This document shows positions 27,168-37,300 of a stretch of 64,000 nt of DNA, in pieces. A program made the translations under genes and the position numbers. This stretch comes from Streptosporangium carneum (GTDB lineage: Bacteria > Actinomycetota > Actinomycetes > Streptosporangiales > Streptosporangiaceae). The notes under the pieces were generated by a model, which was not told the DNA's origin, did no database searches, and worked only from the letters and a program-made list of their open reading frames with translations. Location: positions 310,001-374,000 of the forward strand of contig NZ_BSEV01000005.1 in NCBI RefSeq assembly GCF_027922005.1, in the 5' to 3' direction. Every line of letters starts with the position of its first letter. Within the stretch, counting starts at the first letter, position 1.

Positions 27168-28496
27168 TCACCGGGCCGGACGGTCGGCTCTCACCAGTTC
27201 GTGGAACTCACGGGCGGCGGGCAGCGCCTTGGCCTGCTGGGGGAGGGAGGCCAGGAGTTCGGACGCGATCCTGCGGCGGGCGGCCGTGACGGGGAGAGGG
27301 GTTGTGACGTCGAGGGCATGGCTCAGTCCTTCGGCCATGTCACGGTCTCGGACCAACCCCCAGGCCTGGAGGAGACCGATGTTGGCCTTTCCCCCGACTT
27401 TCTCCGGTGGGGACGTCGCCAGCGCCTGTTCCAGCATGGGCATGGCCGTCGTGGTGTCCCCGAGCTTGATGAGCACGAAGGCCTCGGCGTACTGGATGCT
27501 CGCCGTCGGCATGCCCCACACGGAGATGTGATCGTCGGTCACAGCGGACGGGAGACGCTCATGGGCTTCTCTGAGATCATGGAGAGCCCTGTGGGCGAGG
27601 TCGGTCTGCCCTTGTGCGGCAAGGACGCGGCTGCGGGTCTTCAGAGCCTCGACCAGGCCGTGACATGGGCGGCCGTCGGCGAGATGCAGGGCCTCCCCTA
27701 CCAGCGTGTCGGTGGCCGACCCGAGACGACGTAGATAGAACGAGTGGGAGGCCTCGATGGCGCGCACCCACACCCTCAGCTCGCGGTCTCCCGAAACGTC
27801 GGCGGCGGAGCGGGCGGCACGCCAGGAACGCCAGCCCGCGCGGGCCCCTGAGATCTCGACCAGGTCGAGTGCCATGAATGTCGCCAACTGGGCGTAGACC
27901 CGCAGCAAGGTGTTGCGGTCGCCCTGGTCTCGGGTGCGAAGCAGGGCCTGCTCCAGGTCACGGATGTCGCCCGTCAGGTCGGCGACCCTGGAGCCCGGCG
28001 GTTCAGTCCAGACGCCCTGGGCGTAGTCCCAGGCGATCTGCTCCCAGTCGTCCATGCTGTTGTCGGCGGCGTGGCCGGTGATCTGCCTGAGGCCCGAGTG
28101 CAGGGCGTCGACGGCGGAGGCGGAAATGCCGGAACCGGCGCTGAGAATCGTCAGGAACTGGAGAAAAGCGCGACGTTCCACATCGTCCTCGTTGCGAGAT
28201 GGTGGATTTGTGTCCTTTCCACTTTCGCGTACCTCTTCAATTTCGGCAATAAGGTCGCGAAGCGCAATAAGATGCCCGCCGGTCCCCAGCGCGTTGTCGA
28301 TTCCTCTGACGTGGTCGGAGTGCGGGCGGCCGAGCCCGCGCTCCCACCTCGACAACTCGCCCTGGTCGACGAGGGCCGCTTTGGCCAGCTCACGCTGCGA
28401 CAGCTGACGGACGTCCTCGCGCCAGTGGCGTATGCAGGCGCCGAGCAGATGCCACGGTGACGTGTCGGGACGGACCGGTTCGCTCATGTACGGCAT
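27168..28496 (-). CDS. XRE-family HTH regulator with TPR-like C-terminal domain
   Basis: 442 residues: N-terminal helix-turn-helix (LSQRELAKAALVDQGELSRWERGLGRP, about residues 30-60), then roughly 330 residues of helical repeats resembling the TPR arrays of actinobacterial HTH-TPR regulators (for example LRVYAQLATFMALDLVEISG and AEAFVLIKLGDTTTAMPMLEQALATS). Such regulators often bind a peptide or partner protein through the TPR face. GGGGGAG precedes the ATG at 28496. It is divergent from a 73-residue protein across a structured 175-bp region. This recalls the WhiJ-type regulator plus small-protein pairs of streptomycetes, though the small protein here is not a recognisable DUF397 member. Confidence 0.82.
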   Translation of the reverse strand: MPYMSEPVRPDTSPWHLLGACIRHWREDVRQLSQRELAKAALVDQGELSRWERGLGRPHSDHVRGIDNALGTGGHLIALRDLIAEIEEVRESGKDTNPPSRNEDDVERRAFLQFLTILSAGSGISASAVDALHSGLRQITGHAADNSMDDWEQIAWDYAQGVWTEPPGSRVADLTGDIRDLEQALLRTRDQGDRNTLLRVYAQLATFMALDLVEISGARAGWRSWRAARSAADVSGDRELRVWVRAIEASHSFYLRRLGSATDTLVGEALHLADGRPCHGLVEALKTRSRVLAAQGQTDLAHRALHDLREAHERLPSAVTDDHISVWGMPTASIQYAEAFVLIKLGDTTTAMPMLEQALATSPPEKVGGKANIGLLQAWGLVRDRDMAEGLSHALDVTTPLPVTAARRRIASELLASLPQQAKALPAAREFHELVRADRPAR

Positions 28497-28609
28497 GAGA
28501 GCTCCCCCTGATGGGCGATGGGAAGGACGGCCCATCGGCATTTCCCTTTGAAGGATCGTGAAGCTCTTCCACTATGGCATCCACAAGCGGAAAAGACCCT
28601 GTAAACGGC

Positions 28610-28670
28610 GGGTCCGCCTGGCGCGCCACACGACCAGACGGACCCTTGATCAGGAAACGAGGTCCTGATC
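28610..28670 (+). promoter_or_regulatory. Two consecutive hairpins in the leader of the small protein gene
   Basis: Hairpin 1 pairs 28610-28621 with 28634-28645 (GGGTCCGCCTGG against CCAGACGGACCC, 11 of 12 pairs). Hairpin 2 pairs GATCAGGA (28648-28655) with TCCTGATC (28663-28670), its 7-nt loop carrying the GAGG ribosome-binding site, and the ATG starts 2 nt later. They could be operators for the divergent HTH-TPR regulator or RNA structures controlling translation. Confidence 0.5.
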
Positions 28671-28671
28671 C

Positions 28672-28893
28672 ATGACCCAGACTAAAAGCGATTCCTCTGT
28701 TTCCGTAATACCCGGATGGCGGGTGATCCTCAGCGACAGGGGACGAATGTGGGCATCTCGGGTCGTCCCCTTCACCGAGTCGCAGTTCGACGCCGGGGCG
28801 GAGCGGACGGTCGACGCCGACACCCTGGAGGAGTTGCGGGCCGAGGTCGACCGGCAGGAGGCCGTGGCCGCCGGCGATCTCCGTACCCCCTGA
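28672..28893 (+). CDS. Small hypothetical protein next to HTH-TPR regulator
   Basis: 73 residues, soluble, acidic in its C-terminal half: after IPGWRVILSDRGRMWASRVVPF a helical region (DADTLEELRAEVDRQEAVAAG) follows. I recognise no family. Small proteins of this style are often encoded beside HTH-TPR or WhiJ-like regulators in actinomycetes and act as partners. The gene is divergent from such a regulator, and its start codon directly follows a hairpin whose loop holds the ribosome-binding site. Functional pairing is an inference from context. Confidence 0.62.
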   Translation: MTQTKSDSSVSVIPGWRVILSDRGRMWASRVVPFTESQFDAGAERTVDADTLEELRAEVDRQEAVAAGDLRTP

Positions 28894-28973
28894 GGCAGGT
28901 GCGGCGGCGTCCTTCCCCGGCGCGCCGCCGTGCCGTACGTCATGCGGCCCGAGAGGACCCGGGCCGGGGCGGC

Positions 28974-29456
28974 TCAGGGACGGCGCTGCCACTCGAAGGC
29001 GGGGTCGCCTTCGATGTACTGGCCGGGACAGAGGACCGAGAACCGGGACATCCACAACTCCTGGCCGCCGTACGGAATGGCCGCGGCCGCCCAGTCCGCC
29101 CGCCACTTCCCGAGGTGCAGGCCGCCGTTGTGGTAGGCGCGGGCGGCGTACAGCGGGGTGCCGTCAGCCTCGTGGCCACAGACGATCGCGTCGCCCGGGG
29201 AACCACTCGGGACGTTCCACACGCCACCGGAGTTGTCGCTCAGCTGGTGTGTCCACACCTCGACCCCGTCGACCCACACCTCCTGGCCGCCGTGGGGGAT
29301 GGCGGCCTTGTGCCAGTCGGCTCGGATCTTTCCGAGGTGCAGGCCGCCCGCGTACGCGGCCCGTGCGATGTAGAGGATCTGGTGGTCTTGTTCGAAGCCC
29401 GCCTGTCGTGCGTCCGGCGGCAGCCCGTTCCAGGGGGTAAAGCGTGCTGTGACCAT
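28974..29456 (-). CDS. DM9 repeat protein
   Basis: 160 residues made of two DM9 repeats. Repeat 1: ILYIARAAYAGGLHLGKIRA with AAIPHGGQEVWV; repeat 2: PLYAARAYHNGGLHLGKWRA with AAIPYGGQELWM. The (L/Y)xxARAxxxGGLHLGKxRADW core and GGQE turn are diagnostic. DM9 proteins are best known from insects, molluscs (mannose-binding lectins) and Plasmodium, with some bacterial members; a carbohydrate-binding role is therefore possible. No signal peptide is seen, so the protein is probably cytoplasmic. The ATG at 29456 is chosen because AAGGTGA lies 7 nt upstream. Divergent from the MDMPI gene, with a dyad between them. Confidence 0.8.
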   Translation of the reverse strand: MVTARFTPWNGLPPDARQAGFEQDHQILYIARAAYAGGLHLGKIRADWHKAAIPHGGQEVWVDGVEVWTHQLSDNSGGVWNVPSGSPGDAIVCGHEADGTPLYAARAYHNGGLHLGKWRADWAAAAIPYGGQELWMSRFSVLCPGQYIEGDPAFEWQRRP

Positions 29457-29509
29457 GAGGTCACCTTGTGTCATGACGCTGCGTGCCGCAATACTCGGTG
29501 ACCAACCTC

Positions 29510-29529
29510 GGTCGGCGATCTCGCCGACC
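29510..29529. promoter_or_regulatory. Dyad between DM9 and MDMPI genes
   Basis: GGTCGGCGA (29510-29518) and TCGCCGACC (29521-29529) form a perfect 9-bp inverted repeat with a 2-bp centre, in the 203-bp divergent region. Shape suits a dimeric repressor site; the regulator is unknown. Confidence 0.45.
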
Positions 29530-29659
29530 ATCCGGACAATCCATCATCGGTGAGGACCCCTCCCACGGGTGGGGACGTCCGGCCCGCGCGGCCAACCGTC
29601 GGCGTGCCCGGTCTCCGGGCGGCCCCTGGGAGCGGGGTGATCGTTGGTAGTGTCGCGTC

Positions 29660-30313
29660 ATGTCCCAGACGTCCGGATCGCCCGCCGGTCCCGTCACCGC
29701 CGACGACGTTCAGCGCGCCGTACGGCTGGCGGTCGCCGCCCTGCGCCCGGCGCTCGCGGCGGACTGGGACGTCAGGGCGGGCTCCCTGGAGTGGAGCTGC
29801 TGGGAGACCGTCGAGCACCTCGCCGACGACCTGTTCTCCTACGCGGCCCAGCTCGGGCCCGAGACACCCCCGCTGGACGACCACGTCCCGTTCGCCTGGA
29901 TCAGGAAGAAGCCGGGAGGCCCGGCGAACGTGATCTTCGCGGACCGCCGTCTCGGCCCCGCGGGGCTGCTCCAGGTGCTGGAGGCGTGCGGGACCATGCT
30001 GGCCGCCGTGGTGCGCACCGCCTCACCGCAGGCGCGCGCGTTCCACGTCTTCGGGGTCGCGGATCCGGAGGGCTTCGCGGCCATGGGCGTGGTGGAGACC
30101 CTGGTCCACATCCATGACGTCGCCGAGGGGCTCGGCGTCGCCTGGGAACCGCCCGCCGACCTGTGTGCCCGGACCCTGACCCGCCTGTTCCCCGACGCCC
30201 CGGCCGACACCGACCCCTGGCCCGCCCTCCTGTGGTCCACCGGCCGCGCCGACCTCCCCGGCCGCCCCCGCCCCACCTCCTGGCGCTGGCACGGCGCCCC
30301 TCGTGCCCTGTAG
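29660..30313 (+). CDS. MDMPI/DinB-fold protein (mycothiol-dependent maleylpyruvate isomerase-like)
   Basis: 217 residues with the four-helix DinB/MDMPI_N fold: an N-terminal helix (VTADDVQRAVRLAVAALRPA), WSCWETVEHLADDLFSYAAQL with the first metal-region histidine, and GVVETLVHIHDVAEGLGVAW with two more. Three-histidine metal sites of this kind are typical of mycothiol- or bacillithiol-dependent enzymes; the reaction here is unknown. TAGTGT ends exactly 6 nt before the ATG and there is no ribosome-binding site, so the transcript is probably leaderless. It lies divergently from the DM9 gene. Confidence 0.75.
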   Translation: MSQTSGSPAGPVTADDVQRAVRLAVAALRPALAADWDVRAGSLEWSCWETVEHLADDLFSYAAQLGPETPPLDDHVPFAWIRKKPGGPANVIFADRRLGPAGLLQVLEACGTMLAAVVRTASPQARAFHVFGVADPEGFAAMGVVETLVHIHDVAEGLGVAWEPPADLCARTLTRLFPDAPADTDPWPALLWSTGRADLPGRPRPTSWRWHGAPRAL

Positions 30314-30319
30314 CCCTTC

Positions 30320-30349
30320 TTCGCGAAAGCAGTGTCCGTACTTCGCGAA
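30320..30349. repeat. Two TTCGCGAA palindromes 22 bp apart
   Basis: TTCGCGAA occurs at 30320-30327 and 30342-30349, just after the MDMPI stop. The centre-to-centre distance of 22 bp is two helical turns. The two could also pair into a terminator stem for the MDMPI gene. Confidence 0.4.
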
Positions 30350-30534
30350 GGACGAACGGAGAGCAGAAAACTCATCCCCCAATAAGGAATCTGGTAGAGA
30401 GGAGTCGCTCGTCTAGCTTGCGGTGTTCGAGGGTGAGTTGTGATGGCCCTTCGGGGCCGGGACGCGGCCCGCCGGACGAGTCGGCGAACCTTTGAACGCG
30501 GCGGAAGGCCGGAGACTCCGGTGACAAGGGAGCG

Positions 30535-30750
30535 ATGAAGGTGTCGGTTGCCTCGTCGGAAAGCGTGCAGGACAGGTCATCCCATCCGTTGCCGATCCGG
30601 CGAAGGCGGTGGGTGCGTCGTGCGGTGAAGGTGCTCGTACCGATTCTGCTGCTCTACGCGTTTCGCCGCCGAACGGCCGTCTTTCGTCGAGGACGGATGC
30701 GATCTCACGGCGTGTCGGCTTGGTCGCATAATGCTGAACATACTTTGTAA
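30535..30750 (+). CDS. Possible small basic membrane protein upstream of the Rhs module
   Basis: 71-residue frame with an arginine-rich segment (PIRRRRWVRRAVKV) followed by a short hydrophobic stretch (VLVPILLLYAF) and a basic tail. A GGGAG lies only 2 nt before the ATG, which is too close to be ideal. The stop codon falls inside the left 25-bp direct repeat. No family is recognised and the frame may be non-coding or a remnant. Confidence 0.25.
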   Translation: MKVSVASSESVQDRSSHPLPIRRRRWVRRAVKVLVPILLLYAFRRRTAVFRRGRMRSHGVSAWSHNAEHTL

Positions 30751-30755
30751 GGGCG
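30731..30755 (+). repeat. Left direct repeat flanking the Rhs module
   Basis: 25-bp element beginning ATGCTGAACATACTT. It matches 22 of 25 positions of the element at 40006-40030 in the same orientation (differences at positions 6, 15 and 21). Weaker similarity continues about 18 bp further on the right. The pair brackets the Rhs gene and candidate immunity gene. Confidence 0.65.
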
Positions 30756-31304
30756 GTGGGCGACGGTCGCTGCATCGATGACGCTCGTCCTCGGTGTGCG
30801 ACCGTTCTGCGCTTCATGACGGTTCGACGTGCTGCCACCTGGCTGACGTCGATCTCAGCCGGGCCTGGACGGCTGCTCGGTGTCCGTCGCGCGGAGGCCC
30901 GCGCCATGGTGGCGCGGGGGTGCTTCTCCATTCCCCGTGTCGCCCTTCCCGGATGCCTTCTGCCTTCTGGTTCCAGTGTGGCGTCTCGACCCAACTCACT
31001 GTCACTTTTTCTTTGAGGTGACGTTTCGTGTTCCTGGAGACGCCGGGCGTTCTGACTGTGTTGGCCCAGAAGTGGAAGTAGAGAAAGTCAAGATGTGAAA
31101 AAGTGATCTCTCTCACCTGGAGATGGTGTTTATTATATTTGTTACTTAAGTAAGTCTTGTTTGCTGGAACGGTTGATGTATACCTTCTGGTCGTCTACCG
31201 AGTCGTATGCTCCGAACCGCTCTCTTCATCCTTTGTTGGGGTTTCTTTCGGGCGAGGTGAGCGGGCGTCGGGCTGCCTGGTGAGAGGTCGGAGGGTGACG
31301 GCGT
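30756..31304. other. Intergenic region upstream of the Rhs gene
   Basis: About 550 bp. From roughly 31000 to 31250 the sequence is clearly more AT-rich than the surroundings (for example ATGGTGTTTATTATATTTG), a composition shift typical of acquired toxin modules. It probably holds the Rhs promoter, but I could not identify a convincing -35/-10 pair. Open frames here look non-coding. Confidence 0.4.
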
Positions 31305-34300
31305 ATGCGCCGTACTTTGTCATGGCCGAATTCAGTCCGCTGGGTGTTCCTCTTAACCCTTGCAATTCTTCCGGGTCTGGTGCAAATCAGCGCCTTGCCC
31401 GCGCCCGCCGCCACTGGGAAGGTCCTTTCGGCGCAGCCACCTGATACTCCCGACCAGCTTTCGAGAACGGCGGCGGGTCTGCCGTCGCTCGTTTCCGAGA
31501 AGGCCACGGCGACTTCGGTCAAGGTCTCGGCGTCTCTCACTCGGAAGTTCTCCCGGCCGAAGGGGGCGTTGCCGGTCGAAGTGCGCACGCTGACGTTCAC
31601 CGATTACTGCTCGGCCTATCCCGCCTACAACTCCGTCACGCTGTACGAGGCCGGTGCGGTGGTGGCCTACAGCGGGCATGTGTGGACGGCGCGGGTGCAA
31701 TCGGTCGGGCAGACACCCGGCGGTGGGTTCGGCGGGTATTGGATCGACGGCGGGGTCTGCCCGCCGCCGCCGGACCCCGACCCGACCGGGCAGCCGCCGT
31801 CGGTGACGCAGCTGTTCCCCACCGACCAGCTGCTGGTCGACTCCCGCACTCCGCTGCTGACGGCCGAGGGCCACAGCAACGACGACGACTATCCGGTGCA
31901 GTTCACCTTCAAGATCTGCGACAACGAGAACATGACCGGCAGCGGCTGCCAGTCCTCCGGTGAACTGGCCGAGGACGTGATGGTCTGGCGGGTCCCGGCC
32001 TCGCACAAGCTGGCCTGGAGCAAGCAGTACTGGTGGACGGTCAAGGTCAAGGACGCCCACAGCGGGGCAACCACCACCAGCGGCAAGTGGACCTTCACCA
32101 CCGGAGTGCGCCAGCCGGCCATCACCTCCCAGCTGGCCGCCCGCGGCGTCAACGGCCAGGAGTTCCAGCAGCTGGCCGGTAACTACACCACCACCGCCAC
32201 CGACGCGTCGGTGACCAGCGCAGGGCCGCCTTTGTCGATCGTGCGCTCCTACAACAGCCTGGACCCGCGCCGCGACGGGTTGTTCGGGGCGGGCTGGTCG
32301 ACCCGGTTCGACATGAAGGTCCTGCCCGAGACCGGCGGCGTGGTGGACACGCTGCTGGTGACCTACCCCGACGGCCAGCAGGTGCGTTTCGCCGCCAACG
32401 GCGACGGCACCTTCCAGCCGCCGCCGGGCATGTACGCCACCCTCGGCGAGGTGAGCGGCGGTGGGTGGCGGCTGATGGACAAGTCCTCCACCATCTACCT
32501 GTTCGACGCGCAGGGCCGGTTGACGAAGATCAGCGACGCGCACAACCGGGCGCTGGAGCTGGAGCGCGCCACCGACGGCAAGCTGACCAAGGTCTCCGCG
32601 CCGGGCGGCCGGTACCTGACCTTCGCCTGGACCGGCGGCCATGTGACGTCGGTGTCCACCCCGCCGGTCGACGGCGCCGCGCTGACCTGGACCTACACCT
32701 ATGTGGGGGACCAGCTCACCGGGGTGTGCGCGCCGGTGGCGGCGCCGAACTGCACTGCGATCGAGTACGGCACCGGGTCGCTGTATCGCAGCAGTGTCCT
32801 CAACTCCGGCCCGCTGGGCTACTGGCGGCTGAACGAGACCACCGGCACCGAGGCCGCCGACTCCGGCAACGGTGCGGGCGTGGCCCACTACAGCGACGCG
32901 ACACTGGGCCAGCCGGGCGCGCTGTCGGGCACCGCCGACAAGGCGGCGTCGTTCAACGGCGAGGCCAGCCTGTCGCTGCCGACCGACGACCTGAACCGGC
33001 TGCGGGGCACGGCCTCGTTCGAGACCTGGTTCAAGACCGGCGGGTCGGGCATCGTGATGCAGCTGGGCAGCTTCCTGGATGGGTGGACTTACCGCGAGCA
33101 GGGCATGCTGTACGTCGGCACCGACGGCAAGCTGCGCGGTCAGCTGCGCACTCGGCAGGGCGCCACCCCGATCGCGCCGATCACCTCGGCGGCGGCGGTC
33201 AACAACAACGCCTGGCACCACGTGGTGCTCACGCTGACCGAGACCGAGCAGCGGATGTATCTGGACGGCCAGCAGGTCGGCGTGCTGACCGGCGCCCCCA
33301 GCACCGACCGGGTGGACTCCGCCACAGTGGCCGCCGGGGAGATCATCGGCACCTGGCCGGCGGTTCCGACCTCCAAGGCGCTGCCCTACACCGGCCAGAT
33401 CGACGAGGTGGCGCTGTATGATCACCCGCTGACCCTGCAGGAGGCGCAGGCGCACTACGCGGCCCGCACGTCGGCGCCGTACGAGCTGACGAAGCTCACC
33501 CAGCCGTCCGGGCGGGTGTGGGCGGTCAACACCTACGACGCCGCGACCGACCGGCTGAAGACCCACACCGACCAGAACGGCGGTCTGTGGAAGATCGGCA
33601 CCCGGGTCTACGACGCCAACACCGGCCTGGCCACGTTCACGGTCACCGACCCCAAGAACGAGTCCCTGAAGTACGTCCATGACGCCTGGCGCGGCTACCG
33701 GCTGGTGAGCCGGACCGACCAGCTCCTCAAGGTCACCTCCTACAGGTACGACACCGGCGGCTTCCTGACGAAGACCACCGACCCCAACAACAACACCGTC
33801 GAGCAGGTCAACGACGCCCGGGGCAACGTCACCGCGGTCAAGACCTGCCGGGCGGCCGGTAACTGCCAGACCGCCTACCACTCCTACTACCGCAACAGTG
33901 CTGACGAGTTCGACCCGCGCAACGACCAGGTGACCGCCACCCGGGACGCCCGCTCGAGCGGCGCCACCGACAACACCTACGCCACCGTCTCCGAGTACAC
34001 CGCCCACGGTGAGCTGGCCAAGCAGACCACCCCAGCCACCTCGGACTTCCCCACCGGCCGATCGGACATCTTCACCTACACCGACGGCACCGAGTCGGCG
34101 GTCGGCGGCGGCACCACCCCGGCAGGCCTGCCGAAGTCGAGCAAGAACGCCAAAAACGAGGAGACCACCTACCGCTACACCGCGGCCGGTGACCTGGCCG
34201 AGCAGACCAGTCCGTCCGGGTTGGTCATCGAGTTCACCCACGACGCGGTCGGTCAGGTGATCTCTCGCAAGGAGATCTCCCAGGCGCACCCCGCCGGGGT

Positions 34301-37300
34301 GATCACGACGTTCACCTACGACGGGGTGGGCCGCCTGCTGGCCCGGACCGGGGCCGGCGTGAAGAACGAGGTCACCGACGTCACCCACACCGCCAAAGTG
34401 ACCTTCACCTACGACGCGGACGGTAACAGGCTCACCGAGAGCCTGGCCGATCTGACCGGTGGTGATCCGGTGCGTACCATCACCTACGCCTATGACACCC
34501 ACGGCCGGGTGGAGACGGTCACCGACCCTGAGAACGGGGTGACCCGCTCCGCCTGGGACGAGACAGGTGCACAGGTCTCGGCGACCGACCCGATGGGGAC
34601 TGTGACGACGTTCGGCTACTCCAAGCGCGGTGAGCCGATCACCACGACGCTGAAGAACTGGACCGGCAGCCCGCTCAATCCGAGTCCCGCCCAGGACGTG
34701 GTGCTGGAGTCCAACGCCTATGACCCCGGGGGCAGGCTGGACAGCCGGGTGGACGCGATGGGGCGCAAGACCTCCTACACCTACTTCACTGACAACCGCC
34801 TGTCGCAGGTGATCGCCGACGACGTCCGGCTCAACGGCTTCACCACTCCCACGGATGTAGTGCTGACCGACAACACCTACGACGCCGCGGGCAATCTCAC
34901 CAGACAGATCGCGGGTGGCGGCAAGACCACCATCGACTACGCCTACGACGCCGCGAGCAGGAAGACCTCCAGCACGCTCGATCCCGCCACGCTCAAGCGC
35001 AAGACCGCCTACGTTTACGACGCGGCCGACAATGTCACCCGTGAGACCTTCACAGGTGCGGGAACCACACGCACCGAGACCACCGACTACGTTCACAACG
35101 CCCTGGGGGAGGTGACACGGCAGACGGTGGAGAACGGCACTGACGACCTGGTCTCCACCTGGACCTATGACGACCGGGGGCTGCTCACCTCGGCGACTGA
35201 TCCACGGGGCAACGCCTCCGGCGCCACCGCGGCCGACTTCACCATCACGATGCGTTACGACATGGCCGGGCAGCTGGTGGAGTCGAAGTCCCCACAGGTG
35301 AAGATCGAAAAGAGCGGCACAGCTGCCGTCGACGGCAGGCCCACGATGAGGTACGGCTACAACAGCGAGGGTCTACGCACCCAATCGGTGGACGCCGAGG
35401 GGCGTGTCATCACCTCGGCTTTCGACAAGGCTGGACGCCTGGTCTCAAGCAGCTCGCCGTCCTACAGTCCTCCGGGCGGGACCGCGGTCATCCCGGAGAT
35501 CAGCTACGGCTATGACGCGGCGGGCCGCTTGACCACGGCCACCGACGAGCGGGGATACGCCACCACGACGCAGTACGACGCGCTTGGCAACCCCGTGCGG
35601 GTGACCGACCCCGGTGCCTCGGGGCCCGCTGGTGTCTGGGTCTCGGAGTTCGACCTGTTGGGGGAAACCCTCGCCACGGTGGACCCCACCGGTGCCCGGA
35701 GCGAGGCGACCTATGACGACCTCGGTCGTAAGATCACCCAGACGCAGATCGAGCGTAAGCCGACCACTGCGGTGCTGACCACGACGATGACCTACGACGC
35801 CGCGAGCCGTCTCACCAAGCGCGTCGTGCCGGGCAACAAGACCACCAGTTTCAAGGTCAACGCCGTCGGCGAGGTTACGGAGATCACCGACCCCTTGCTC
35901 CACAGCGCCACTGCCGACTACGACATCCTCGGCCGGGCGACGAAGGCGACCGATCCGTTGGGCAACGCCTCCGAAGCCGAGTACGACCTGGCTGGGCGCA
36001 AGACCGCCATCAAGAGCCGCGACAGTGCTGGGGCGACGGTGCGTACCGTCAACTTCGGTTATGACGCGGTGGGCAACCCGACCAGCACCACCTCCGGCGA
36101 GGGGCACGTCATCCACCGCGAATTCGACGCACTGAGCCGGTTGACCTCACTGATCGAGCCGGTCACGGCAAGCAAGTCGATCACCACGACGTTCGGCTAC
36201 GACGCCACCGGGGCGCGTACCCGTCTGACCGACGGCCGCGGCAACGTCACCTGGACCACCTACAACACTCTCGGTCTGGCCGAAACGATCGTCGAACCGG
36301 CCACCACCGCCCATCCGGCCGTGGCTGACCGGACCTGGACCACCGTCTACGACGTCGCCGGGAACCCGGTCGCCAACCTGCAACCGGGCGGGGTACGCAT
36401 CGACCGGACCTTCAACCCGCTCGGCCAGATGCTCAAGCAAACCGGAACCGGCGCTTCGGTCGCCACCCCGGAGCGCACCTACACCTACGACCTTGCGGGC
36501 CGTACCACGGCGATCGGCGACTACACCCTCGAATACAACGACCGGAGCCTGCTGACCAAGTTGTCCAAGGCCACCGCCCCGGTGGCCACCTACGCCTACG
36601 ACAACCGAGGCAATCCCACCCAGCGCGTCGACCCGACTGGTACCGCCACCTTCACCTGGGACGACGCCAGTCAGCTGAAAACCGCCAGCGACCCGGTGGC
36701 CGGGCGCACCTGGACCTACGACTACGACCACGCCGGCCGGCTGACCAGCCAGACCTCCAGCGGGACGGCCAACAGCCAGACCTACACCTACGACGCCGTC
36801 AACCGGCCCACCTCCCACACCTTGAAGAACGGCTCCGGCACTGAGCTGGCGAAGATCGTCTACGGGTGGGACAAGGACGACAACCTCACCACCAAGACCA
36901 CCACCGGCACCGCTGGAGCCGGCACCAACGCCTACGGTTATGACCGTTCCGGACGGCTGACCTCCTGGACCGCTCCGGGCGGCGCGACCACCGACTATGA
37001 GTGGGACGACGCGGGAAACCGCACCAAGGCCGGCTCCAAGACCTTCGCCTACGACGAACGCAACCGCCTGCTGTCCGGGGACGGGGTCGATTACACCTAT
37101 ACCCCGCGCGGCACCGTGGCGACCGAGACCAAGAACGGCGTCACCAAGAACCTGGCCTTCGACGCCTTCGACCGGCTCATCTCCGATGGGGACGCCACCT
37201 ACGGCTACGACGCACTCGACCGCCTCACCTCCCGCACCAAGGGCACCGACCAGCGGCGCTATGTCTACTCCGGCCTGGAGAACGACATCGCGGTCATCAC

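Noticed and set aside
31161-31200. GGAAC at 31166-31170 as an ECF -35 for the Rhs gene
   Set aside because: The nearest CGTC lies 21 bp away instead of the 16-17 bp expected for ECF promoters.
31353-35096. 1247-residue open frame antisense to the Rhs gene
   Set aside because: Pure antisense shadow: Val/Gly/Arg-rich with no domains, while the plus strand encodes a complete Rhs protein.
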